A DNA stretch of 64,000 nt from Sedimenticola selenatireducens DSM 17993 (lineage in GTDB: Bacteria; Pseudomonadota; Gammaproteobacteria; Chromatiales; Chromatiaceae), in assembly GCF_000428045.1 (NCBI RefSeq), contig NZ_ATZE01000022.1, positions 34,387 to 98,386 of the forward strand, given 5' to 3'. How positions within the stretch are numbered: position 1 is the stretch's first letter; each line of letters starts with the position of its first letter. The translations under genes and the position numbers were made by a program. The notes under the pieces were generated by a model. That model was not told where the DNA came from. It saw only the letters and a list, made by a program, of their open reading frames with translations, and did not search any database. Of this stretch, positions 33,646 through 41,272 are shown one piece after another.

Positions 33646-34956
33646 CTATTTTTTTCGCAGATCGCGAACCCGAATGGCCTTGCCCTGGGAACGGGGAACC
33701 TCGCCGGTATCCAGTACGTTGACTGTACAGGTCACACCGATCATCGACTTGATGTGGTGTTTCACTTCCGCGCCGAGCGCCTTTCTGTCACCGATGAAAT
33801 CGGGTTCCGGCTCGATATCCACGCTCAGGGTGTCCATGATGCCCTCACGCTGGATCACCAGCTGGTAGTGGGGCGCCACGCCGGCAACACTCACCAGCAC
33901 CGACTCGATCTGTGACGGATAGACGTTGACGCCGCGGATGATCATCATGTCGTCGTTGCGACCGGTGACGCGCAGGATGCGCACATGGGAGCGGCCGCAG
34001 CTGCACGGCTCATCGGTCAGCTTGGTGATGTCGTGAGTACGGTAGCGGATGATCGGCAGCGCTTCCTTGGTCAGGGTGGTGATCACCAGTTCGCCCACCT
34101 CGCCATAGGGCAGGGGCTGCAGCGTTTCGGGATCGACGATCTCGAACAGGAAGTGATCCTCCCAGCCGTGCAGGCCGTTCTGCTCGGTACATTCGCAGGC
34201 CACGCCCGGGCCCATGATCTCGGACAGGCCATAGATATCCATCGCCTTCACGCCAAGCTGTTTCTCCAGCTCGCCACGAATCTCGTCGCTCCAGGGCTCG
34301 GCACCGAATATGCCTACGCGCAGTGGTCCGGCCGCCAGGTCCACGCCCTCACTCCTGGCCACCTCGGCTATGTTGAGGGCGTAGGAGGGGGTGGAGAGCA
34401 GTACGTGGGAGCCAAAATCGCTCATCACCGCAATCTGCTTCTCGGTATTGCCACCGGACATGGGGGTGACGGTGCACTTCAGCCGCTCGGCACCGTAATG
34501 GGCGCCCAGCCCGCCGGTGAACAGGCCGTAACCATAGGCGTTGTGCACAATGTCGCCGGGGCGGGCGCCGGCACAGGAGATGCTGCGTGCCATCAGGTCG
34601 GCCCAGTTATTGATGTCCCCATCGGTGTAACCAACCACGGTCGGCTTGCCGGTGGTGCCGGAAGAGGCGTGCAGCCGGGAGATCTGTTCCCGGGGCACGG
34701 CGAACATGTTGAACGGGTAGGCGTCGCGCAGATCGTTCTTTACCGTGAAGGGAAACTTGGCGAGATCTTCCAGGTTTTCCAGGTCATGAGGCTTCACACC
34801 CTGTGCATCGAACGCCTCCCGATAGTGCGGGACGTTGTCATAGGCGTGCTGCAGGCGTGTCTTCAGTCGCTGCAACTGCAGTTGCAACAACTGCTCACGC
34901 GGCATGCATTCGGCTTCTTGATCAAAATAATAATTATCGGCACCAGTATCTGACAT
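33646..34956 (-). CDS. padJ: Phenylacetate-CoA ligase
   Basis: A 436-residue AMP-forming ligase that activates phenylacetate to phenylacetyl-CoA. The ATP/AMP motifs LHASSGTTGKPTVV (about residue 95) and YGLSEIMGPG (about 240) and the Cys-rich DEPCSCGRSH of PaaK-type enzymes are present. It is the last catalytic gene in the padBCDEFGHIJ order known from Aromatoleum/Azoarcus evansii. Gap to padI is 25 bases. It commits phenylacetate to the anaerobic route encoded upstream. Confidence 0.92.
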   Translation of the reverse strand: MSDTGADNYYFDQEAECMPREQLLQLQLQRLKTRLQHAYDNVPHYREAFDAQGVKPHDLENLEDLAKFPFTVKNDLRDAYPFNMFAVPREQISRLHASSGTTGKPTVVGYTDGDINNWADLMARSISCAGARPGDIVHNAYGYGLFTGGLGAHYGAERLKCTVTPMSGGNTEKQIAVMSDFGSHVLLSTPSYALNIAEVARSEGVDLAAGPLRVGIFGAEPWSDEIRGELEKQLGVKAMDIYGLSEIMGPGVACECTEQNGLHGWEDHFLFEIVDPETLQPLPYGEVGELVITTLTKEALPIIRYRTHDITKLTDEPCSCGRSHVRILRVTGRNDDMMIIRGVNVYPSQIESVLVSVAGVAPHYQLVIQREGIMDTLSVDIEPEPDFIGDRKALGAEVKHHIKSMIGVTCTVNVLDTGEVPRSQGKAIRVRDLRKK

Positions 34957-34981
34957 GGTGTCACACTCCTCGTTGTATTTT

Positions 34982-36313
34982 TTAGTTTAGTCCGGCAAAG
35001 CGTTTTAGGGATTTCACCCGTTCATTGACCTGCTCCTGTATGTGAGCCAACTGCTCTTTGCTCACATGGCGGTACTTGCCACTCAGGTTCAGATAAGCCT
35101 CGACCGGCAGGGGGTTATCGATGGAGTGGGTGAAGCGCAGTTCACCCCCCCGCTCATACTCCCAGAGGGGAGCAAAGTTGGTCTCCACGCCCTTGCGGCA
35201 GACCTCGATGGTCTGGGACGACGGGAAGCGCCAGCCGGTGGGACAGGGAGAGTAGATGTGCAGATAGGCAAAGCCGCGTTCGGAGGCGGCCAGTGCCTTG
35301 TCCAGTTTTTCATAATAGTCCTCAACGAAGGCGGTAGAGGCGGTGGCCACGTACTCGCAGTTGTGGTTCATCATGATCATGGCGAGATTTTTCTGGCTGG
35401 TGCGCTTGCCTTTCATCTCGGTGCCCACCGGCGTGGTGGTGGTCCAGGAGCCGTAGGAGGTGCTGCCGGATGCCTGCATGCCGGTGTTCATGTAGCCTTC
35501 GTTGTCGACACAGATAAACAGGATCTGATCATTGCGCTCGGCCGCACCGGAGAGCGACTGGAAGCCCACGTCACCGGCTCCGCCATCGCCCGCCAGTGCC
35601 ATGGCGGTGACATTGCGGCCCATGCGGTTGTACTGCTTTTTCACCCCCGCCAGCATCGAAGCAGTGTTGGTCAGCAGCGGATGGAATACCGGGACCTTGG
35701 TGCCGGTGGTGCCGTTGAATCCGACTGAACCCATGCCGGGGATGCAGCCGGGCGGGGTGGCCAGCACCGTGTCGGGTCCCACCTTGCGCAACGAGTGGCG
35801 CATGATCATCTCGGAGTTGCAGCCCTGACAGGCGGAGAGCCCGGGTACGAACAGGTCTTCCCGCTCATGCTGCTCGTTGAAAATACTGGCCGAGGTGATA
35901 TAGGTCAGCGCGCCGCTCGGGCACGCCTTGACGCAGGCCGGGTCGCCATCGCAATGATCGCACTTGGCCACATGCTTCAGTTCGGCGTTGTAGGTGATGC
36001 CGCCGTAGGTACAGCCGACGGTGCAGAGCAGGCAGTCGATACAGAGACTCTCGTCCCAGTCGATCAGGCCGGTCTCCGGGTTCTTGGTCAGGGCGGTGGA
36101 GGGGCAGCTCTTGGTGCACTCCGGGTCGCCGCATTGACGGCACAGGGCCAGTTCCGGAGGGTTGCCGTTGAAGCCGGCGACAATCTTGATCCGTGAGTGC
36201 AGCAGGTCGTCGGTACCTGCCTTGATCTGGGAACAGGCGGTCATGCAGGCATTGCAGTCGTTGCACAGTTCGCAGCGCGACGGATCGAAGGCGATGGTGT
36301 TATAAGCGGTCAT
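34982..36313 (-). CDS. padI: Phenylglyoxylate:acceptor oxidoreductase, TPP-binding subunit with ferredoxin domains
   Basis: A 443-residue protein. The N-terminal ~150 residues have several Cys clusters of 4Fe-4S type (CELCNDCNACMTAC, CRQCGDPECTKSC, CIDCLLCTVGC, CDHCDGDPACVKAC). The rest is a 2-oxoacid oxidoreductase beta-type TPP domain (LAGDGGAGDVGFQSL). The enzyme converts phenylglyoxylate plus CoA to benzoyl-CoA plus CO2. The ferredoxin-TPP fusion is as in PadI of the denitrifying betaproteobacteria. It sits between padH and padJ. Confidence 0.9.
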   Translation of the reverse strand: MTAYNTIAFDPSRCELCNDCNACMTACSQIKAGTDDLLHSRIKIVAGFNGNPPELALCRQCGDPECTKSCPSTALTKNPETGLIDWDESLCIDCLLCTVGCTYGGITYNAELKHVAKCDHCDGDPACVKACPSGALTYITSASIFNEQHEREDLFVPGLSACQGCNSEMIMRHSLRKVGPDTVLATPPGCIPGMGSVGFNGTTGTKVPVFHPLLTNTASMLAGVKKQYNRMGRNVTAMALAGDGGAGDVGFQSLSGAAERNDQILFICVDNEGYMNTGMQASGSTSYGSWTTTTPVGTEMKGKRTSQKNLAMIMMNHNCEYVATASTAFVEDYYEKLDKALAASERGFAYLHIYSPCPTGWRFPSSQTIEVCRKGVETNFAPLWEYERGGELRFTHSIDNPLPVEAYLNLSGKYRHVSKEQLAHIQEQVNERVKSLKRFAGLN

Positions 36314-36328
36314 AAATCTGTTCTCCCG

Positions 36329-37582
36329 TTATCGCCAGGTGCTGGACATGAGGGCGCGGCCGGTTTCCAGCGGTCGGGCGATAAAGGCATCTTTTACCGG
36401 GGTGAGATCGATCTTGCGCAGGATCAGTTGCCACATGATGCCGGCATCCATCTCTTCATTGATGCTGGAGATGCCATGCAGCCGGTTATCCTTGAGCAGG
36501 ATCTTCAGGTAGCGCTGGTTATCGTCATCGGTCCGGGTCAGTTCTTCCAGTTGCGCATCGGCCATGCACTGGCCGACCGAAATCGCCTGTTGGCCGAAGA
36601 AGGTGTAGGTGTTGATCGGCACACCGCCCACGTAGGGTGCGAGTGCATGATCCTCGGCCATATCCATGGCGGCAATCGCGCCCTGGGTAACGGCATCCGG
36701 CAGGATGCCCATCATCACCTTGTCCTCGCCATAGAAGTCGGCGGCCTGGGCGACATCGCCGGCGGCCCAGATATTCGGTGCGTCGGTGCGCATGTTGCGA
36801 TCCACCAGGACGCCCTGGTCCACCTGGACCGAGGTGCCCTTGAGATAATCGAGTTGCGGTTTCACGCCGGTGGCTACCAGCAGCAGGTCGGCCTCCAGGC
36901 TGTTGCCATTCTCCAGGGTGATCCGACAGCCGTTATCCTGTGATTCAACTTTAACTACCCGGCTACCCATCACCATGTGGATGCCGTTGTCGTTGAAGGC
37001 GGTCTCGATGACCGAAGCGGCGCGCGGGTCGAAATAACCCGGCAGCACCTGGTCACACATCTCCACGATGGTGACATCGAGACCGGCGTGGCGCAGGTTC
37101 TCCGCGCCGTGCATGCCGATCAGACCGGCACCCAGCACCACGGCGCGCTTTGCCTTGCCGGCATGCTCACGCAGATCAATGGCGTGCTGCATGGTGCGCA
37201 GGACATGGAACGGTGTCTCGCTGAGTCCCGGAATCGGCGGGATGATCGGGTCGGCCCCGGTGGCCAGCAGCAGTTTTTCATACTGCCACTGGTCGCCGGA
37301 TTTGAGGCTGGCGACCCGGTCGTTCTCATTAATGGCCACCAGTTCGTTGTCGCTGATCAGGGTGACGTTGTGTTGGGTGAAATAATCCGCCTTGCGCAGC
37401 ACCACCCGCTCCGGGGCACTCTGTCCCGACACCACGTAGGGCAGGATGGTGGGTGAGTAGGGTGCGTGGGCATCGCGGGTCACCAGGGTGATGGGGGATG
37501 TCTCATCCACCAGGCGAATCCGGTGGACCGCTTCCAGGCCGGCATGACTGGCACCGGCGATGAGATAGTGGGTCGTGTTCAT
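36329..37582 (-). CDS. padH: Phenylglyoxylate oxidoreductase, FAD subunit (NAD+ reducing)
   Basis: A 417-residue FAD/NAD(P)-disulfide-reductase-fold protein with an N-terminal dinucleotide loop (YLIAGASHAGLEAVH), a second loop in VVLGAGLIGMHGAENL and the FAD-binding WAAGDVAQA motif. In the Azoarcus enzyme PadH passes electrons from the iron-sulfur subunits to NAD+. It lies between padG and padI with short gaps. AGGAG precedes the ATG. Confidence 0.9.
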   Translation of the reverse strand: MNTTHYLIAGASHAGLEAVHRIRLVDETSPITLVTRDAHAPYSPTILPYVVSGQSAPERVVLRKADYFTQHNVTLISDNELVAINENDRVASLKSGDQWQYEKLLLATGADPIIPPIPGLSETPFHVLRTMQHAIDLREHAGKAKRAVVLGAGLIGMHGAENLRHAGLDVTIVEMCDQVLPGYFDPRAASVIETAFNDNGIHMVMGSRVVKVESQDNGCRITLENGNSLEADLLLVATGVKPQLDYLKGTSVQVDQGVLVDRNMRTDAPNIWAAGDVAQAADFYGEDKVMMGILPDAVTQGAIAAMDMAEDHALAPYVGGVPINTYTFFGQQAISVGQCMADAQLEELTRTDDDNQRYLKILLKDNRLHGISSINEEMDAGIMWQLILRKIDLTPVKDAFIARPLETGRALMSSTWR

Positions 37583-37592
37583 CGGGTGCTCC

Positions 37593-38831
37593 TCAATCGT
37601 TCTCGTTCAGCCACACCGGGCCGTCGAATTCAGTACCCGCCAGCAATTGCGCGGTGCGCTCGATGGCGCGGGCGAAGTGGCCTTCGGTCAGGTCGGCACC
37701 GGCCAGTCCGCCAATGAAGGAGCCGGAGGCAACCGGTTTGCCGGCGCGGTAGAGGCAGCTCAGTACCTCCTGGTAGAGCGGTCCGCAATCCCAGCCGTAG
37801 TGCACAGAGCGATCCACCACGCCGACCGCCTCGACCTTTTTCAGGGCGCGGGTCATGGCCTCGACGGGGAACGGGCGGAAGGTCTTGATCTTGATCAGGC
37901 CGACCCGTTCACCGCGTAGCCGGGCGCTGTCGATGGCATCCTTGGCGGCACCGGTCATGGAGCCGATGGTGACCAGGGCGTAGTCGGCGTCATCCAGCCG
38001 ATACTCCTCCACCAGCGGGGCATAGTCGCGACCGAAAATATCCGCCCAGTCGGCATGGGCCTGTTCGATCACGCCGAGGGCGTTCTGCATGCCTTCACAG
38101 AGACCCTTGCGATAGGCGACGAACTTGCTCGGCCCCGGACCGCCGGCGCCACCGGTGAGCGGATCGACGGCCATGGGCCGCATGGGATCCAGTGCCACAT
38201 GCCAGTTGACGTCCTTCTCGCCCAGGTAGTCATCCACAGCGGACTGCTCCGGCACGTCCACCTGGGTGACGCCGTAGGAGAGATAGTTGCCGTCATGGCA
38301 GATATTCACCGGCAGCATCACGTCGTGATGCTCGGCAATGCGGTAGGCCATGATGGTGGTGTCCAGCACCTCCTGCACGGTCTCACAGTAGATCTGGATC
38401 CAGCCGGTCTCCTTCATGGTCATGGCGTCCTGCTGGCCACCCCAGACGCATTGCGGGGTGATGCCGTCGCGGGTGACCAGCGAGGCGACGATCGGCAGGC
38501 GCATGCCCGGCGTGCGCCAGTAGGGTTCAAACATGAAGGCGAGACCGGGACCGCAGGTGGCGGTATAGGTGCGGCCACCCGCGAGGGCGGCGCCGTGCAG
38601 GGCGGAGAGCACGCTGTGCTCACCCTCCACGTTCATCAGTTCCGCCTGTATCTTGCCGTCGGCAATAAACTGGGAGACGTACTCCACCAGCGAGGACTGG
38701 GGGGTGATCGGATACACCGCCACCAGGTCGGGGCGGGCCAGGGCGACGGCCCAGGCGGCCGCCTCGTTGCCGTCACAGACAATGGACTGGGCGCAGCCGG
38801 GGTGTTTCATCTTCAGGGCAGGCGTGGCCAT
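37593..38831 (-). CDS. padG: Phenylglyoxylate:acceptor oxidoreductase, alpha subunit
   Basis: A 412-residue 2-oxoacid:acceptor oxidoreductase alpha subunit. The N-terminal pyrimidine-binding domain is recognised by YPITPQSSLVEYVSQF and NVEGEHSVLSALHGAALAGGRT in overlapping parts; a transketolase-C-like domain ends the protein. Its ATG shares the A of the padF stop (TAATG), so the two are translationally coupled. It binds substrate and TPP together with PadI. Confidence 0.92.
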   Translation of the reverse strand: MATPALKMKHPGCAQSIVCDGNEAAAWAVALARPDLVAVYPITPQSSLVEYVSQFIADGKIQAELMNVEGEHSVLSALHGAALAGGRTYTATCGPGLAFMFEPYWRTPGMRLPIVASLVTRDGITPQCVWGGQQDAMTMKETGWIQIYCETVQEVLDTTIMAYRIAEHHDVMLPVNICHDGNYLSYGVTQVDVPEQSAVDDYLGEKDVNWHVALDPMRPMAVDPLTGGAGGPGPSKFVAYRKGLCEGMQNALGVIEQAHADWADIFGRDYAPLVEEYRLDDADYALVTIGSMTGAAKDAIDSARLRGERVGLIKIKTFRPFPVEAMTRALKKVEAVGVVDRSVHYGWDCGPLYQEVLSCLYRAGKPVASGSFIGGLAGADLTEGHFARAIERTAQLLAGTEFDGPVWLNEND

Positions 38832-39139
38832 TACTTGATCTCCTCAATCATCTTGATGGCATTGTGCGGACACTCCACGGCACAGATACCGCAACCCTTG
38901 CAGGTGTCGTAGTTGACATCGAACCAGGCCGGCTTCTCGACGATGCACTGCACGGGGCAGAAGATCCAGCAGATGGCGCACTTGACGCATTTGGCGCGGT
39001 CGACGATTGGCCGCTCGGCGCGCCAGTCGCCTGGCAGCATGCCGTTCTCGATGATGGCGACCGGGCAGAGGTTGTCCGGCACCTGGCTCATATCGGGACG
39101 CGGGTGGGCTTTCATTTTGTAATCCGGGTCGTTGCTCAT
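38831..39139 (-). CDS. padF: Phenylglyoxylate:acceptor oxidoreductase, delta (ferredoxin) subunit
   Basis: A 102-residue two-cluster ferredoxin subunit with C51-x2-C54-x2-C57-x3-C61 (CVKCAICWIFCP) and C80-x2-C83-x2-C86-x3-C90 (CKGCGICAVECP). The ATG at 39139 overlaps the padE stop by four bases. It carries electrons from the TPP centre to PadI/PadH clusters. Confidence 0.92.
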   Translation of the reverse strand: MSNDPDYKMKAHPRPDMSQVPDNLCPVAIIENGMLPGDWRAERPIVDRAKCVKCAICWIFCPVQCIVEKPAWFDVNYDTCKGCGICAVECPHNAIKMIEEIK

Positions 39140-39738
39140 ACCCACTCTCCTCCCTGTCGCTGTTTCACTATTGATTCGTTGAAGCCGCGCTCGACCGCGA
39201 TCAGATTCTGCTCCAGGCCGGCGTCGCGGAAATTGGCCGACTCCAGTCCGGCGCGCAGTCCCTCCATGGTGACGATGCCGGTGGCCTTGGCGAAGGCGCC
39301 GAGCATAATGGTATTGGTGATGGGGCGGCGGAACACCTCCATGCCAATGGTGACTGCGTCGCACAGCACCACCCTGGTGACCTGTTCGGGGCAGTTGAGC
39401 GACTCGGCCGACTGGCGCGTGGCCTGGATCAGGGTGCTGTTCGGCTGCACCCCGGCAAAGATATCCACCGCCTTGGGGATGCTCGGATCGATACAGATAA
39501 TGTAATCCGGCGCATAGATATTGGTGACCGCCCGCAAGGGTCGATCGGAATAGCGCAAGAAGGCGGCCACCGGCGCGCCGCGCCGCTCGAAGCCGAAGGC
39601 CGGGATGGCGGTGACATGCTGTCCGCTCATGACTATGGCCTTGGCGAGGATCTTGGAGGCGAGCACCGCGCCCTGTCCGCCGCGACCATGCAGGCGTACC
39701 TCGTGGGTGGTTTTTTGTTCTACTGCGGTTATTGTCAT
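39136..39738 (-). CDS. padE: Phenylglyoxylate:acceptor oxidoreductase, gamma subunit
   Basis: A 200-residue gamma-domain protein with the family opening VRLHGRGGQGAVLASKIL and FGFERRGAPVAAFLR. It starts at 39738, overlapping the padD stop by four bases; a much longer open frame upstream in this phase runs through padD and is not coding. Gamma subunits bind the adenine part of CoA in this enzyme class. Confidence 0.92.
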   Translation of the reverse strand: MTITAVEQKTTHEVRLHGRGGQGAVLASKILAKAIVMSGQHVTAIPAFGFERRGAPVAAFLRYSDRPLRAVTNIYAPDYIICIDPSIPKAVDIFAGVQPNSTLIQATRQSAESLNCPEQVTRVVLCDAVTIGMEVFRRPITNTIMLGAFAKATGIVTMEGLRAGLESANFRDAGLEQNLIAVERGFNESIVKQRQGGEWV

Positions 39739-40619
39739 TGTGGCAATCTCCAGCCGGGTTTCAGTCCGGGGCCGGGCTTGCCGCCGCCCCGCGCCGGGGT
39801 GTGAGTGATGGCAAAGCCCTGGTAGTAGGCCGCATAGATGATGATCTGGTACTTGCAGAACCAGCCGCACAGCACCATGAAAAATCCGGCTACCGCCGCC
39901 AGCGGTAACTGATAGGCCGCGTAACTCTTGCCCAGGAACAGCAGCACGAGCGGCGTGGCTATACCAAGCAGGGTGATGACGATGTTGGCCCGTTCCAGCA
40001 CCTGCAGCGTCTGCTCCGGTGCGTTGTTGGCCAGTGAGTAGCGGTAGTTGAGCCAGGCCGCGCCGCGCAGGAATACCAGCGAGAGGGCGATGATCCAGCC
40101 ATAGCCGACGAACAGGGCGGCCACGTTGCCTTCCACCAGCCCGGCAAATATCAGCAACACACCCATGCCCTCGGTCAGGCCGGTGGTCACGATCAGCGGA
40201 TTGATGGCATTGGTGCGCCAGGCCGGGATGCCCTTGGCCATGTGCAGGATACGCGCCTGGGCATACAGAAACAGGGCCGCCGGGATGGCGCTCAGGATCA
40301 GCAGGGAAGTGGAGCCGGTAAAGAAGGTGAGGATGCCCAGTGGCAGCAGCAGCATGGCCACCATGCCTTCGCGGGTCATCCAGGAGGTGGCCGGGTTGCG
40401 GAACACGTTCATGGAGCGCAGCGGGCGGCCGATCTCCAGCCATACCAGACCCAGGCCGGTGGCGACGAAGGCGCTGGCGAGCAGGGCGTAGCCGGTGGTG
40501 TGCAGCCCCAGGGCCGACAACAGGGCTGCGACCACCAGCAGACCGGAGCCGGTGCCGCCGCAGATGAAGTTGCCGGCAGCGCGCCAGTCCCAGCGTTTCT
40601 GTAGAGTAGGACCTAACAT
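39735..40619 (-). CDS. padD: NrfD-like membrane subunit of phenylacetyl-CoA:acceptor oxidoreductase
   Basis: A 294-residue membrane protein with eight or so helices, like NrfD/PsrC/DmsC anchors. It opens KRWDWRAAGNFICGGTGSGLL and has the TSWMTREG motif between helices. It should anchor PadBC and pass electrons to the quinone pool. Its ATG overlaps the padC stop (TAATG), and its end overlaps padE. Confidence 0.9.
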   Translation of the reverse strand: MLGPTLQKRWDWRAAGNFICGGTGSGLLVVAALLSALGLHTTGYALLASAFVATGLGLVWLEIGRPLRSMNVFRNPATSWMTREGMVAMLLLPLGILTFFTGSTSLLILSAIPAALFLYAQARILHMAKGIPAWRTNAINPLIVTTGLTEGMGVLLIFAGLVEGNVAALFVGYGWIIALSLVFLRGAAWLNYRYSLANNAPEQTLQVLERANIVITLLGIATPLVLLFLGKSYAAYQLPLAAVAGFFMVLCGWFCKYQIIIYAAYYQGFAITHTPARGGGKPGPGLKPGWRLPQ

Positions 40620-41272
40620 TATTTACGTTCCCACAGGTAATAGAAGCCCGAGCCGGTTTCCAGCTCTTCGTGCATCTGGAAGTGTTCATGTGTGCGCAGC
40701 AGCTGGGACACGTTGCTCTCCGGATCGTCGATGTCGCCGAAAATCAGGGCATTGGCGATACAGCTGTTGGCGCAGGCCGGCGTGGCGTCCGGGTCGATGC
40801 CCGGCGTGAGGCCGTTGGCGGTGCCATAGTCGATGCGGTCAACGCAGAAGGTGCACTTCTGCGCCACCGCGCGGCGTTCGCTGTGGGGCACTTTCTGCTC
40901 ATGTTTCATCTGACCGAACTGCTTGCCATAGGCCTTGTTGGGTATGTCTACCCGGTCCCGGGCCTGATAGGGGCAGGCCTGGATACAGTAGGCACAGCCG
41001 ATACAGAGATCGTAGTCGATGGAGACGATGCCGTCGGGCCGCTTGTAGGTGGCCAGGGTGGGGCAGACATCGGCACAGGGCGCATCCAGGCAGTGGTTGC
41101 AACCCACCGGAATGAAGGCGCGGCGTACATTGGGGTAGGTGCCGACTTCAAAATCCAGTACCTTGCGCCACTGCACGCCGGGCGCCGTGGCATTGGTGTG
41201 CTTGCAGGCCGCGGTGCAGGTCTGGCAACCGACACAGCGGTTGATATCGGCGACCATCACATAACGGGTCAT
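40619..41272 (-). CDS. padC: Iron-sulfur subunit of phenylacetyl-CoA:acceptor oxidoreductase
   Basis: A 217-residue four-cluster ferredoxin subunit of the DmsB/PhsB type, with CVGCQTCTAAC, CNHCLDAPCADVC, CIGCAYCIQAC and CTFCVD with a later CANSC. It relays electrons from PadB to PadD. Its start overlaps the padB stop by four bases. Confidence 0.92.
   Translation of the reverse strand: MTRYVMVADINRCVGCQTCTAACKHTNATAPGVQWRKVLDFEVGTYPNVRRAFIPVGCNHCLDAPCADVCPTLATYKRPDGIVSIDYDLCIGCAYCIQACPYQARDRVDIPNKAYGKQFGQMKHEQKVPHSERRAVAQKCTFCVDRIDYGTANGLTPGIDPDATPACANSCIANALIFGDIDDPESNVSQLLRTHEHFQMHEELETGSGFYYLWERK

Noticed and set aside
39139..40689. Extended minus-strand frame upstream of padE
   Set aside because: The frame runs through padD in another phase with Arg/His/Pro-rich nonsense; padE proper starts at 39738, where similarity to gamma subunits begins.
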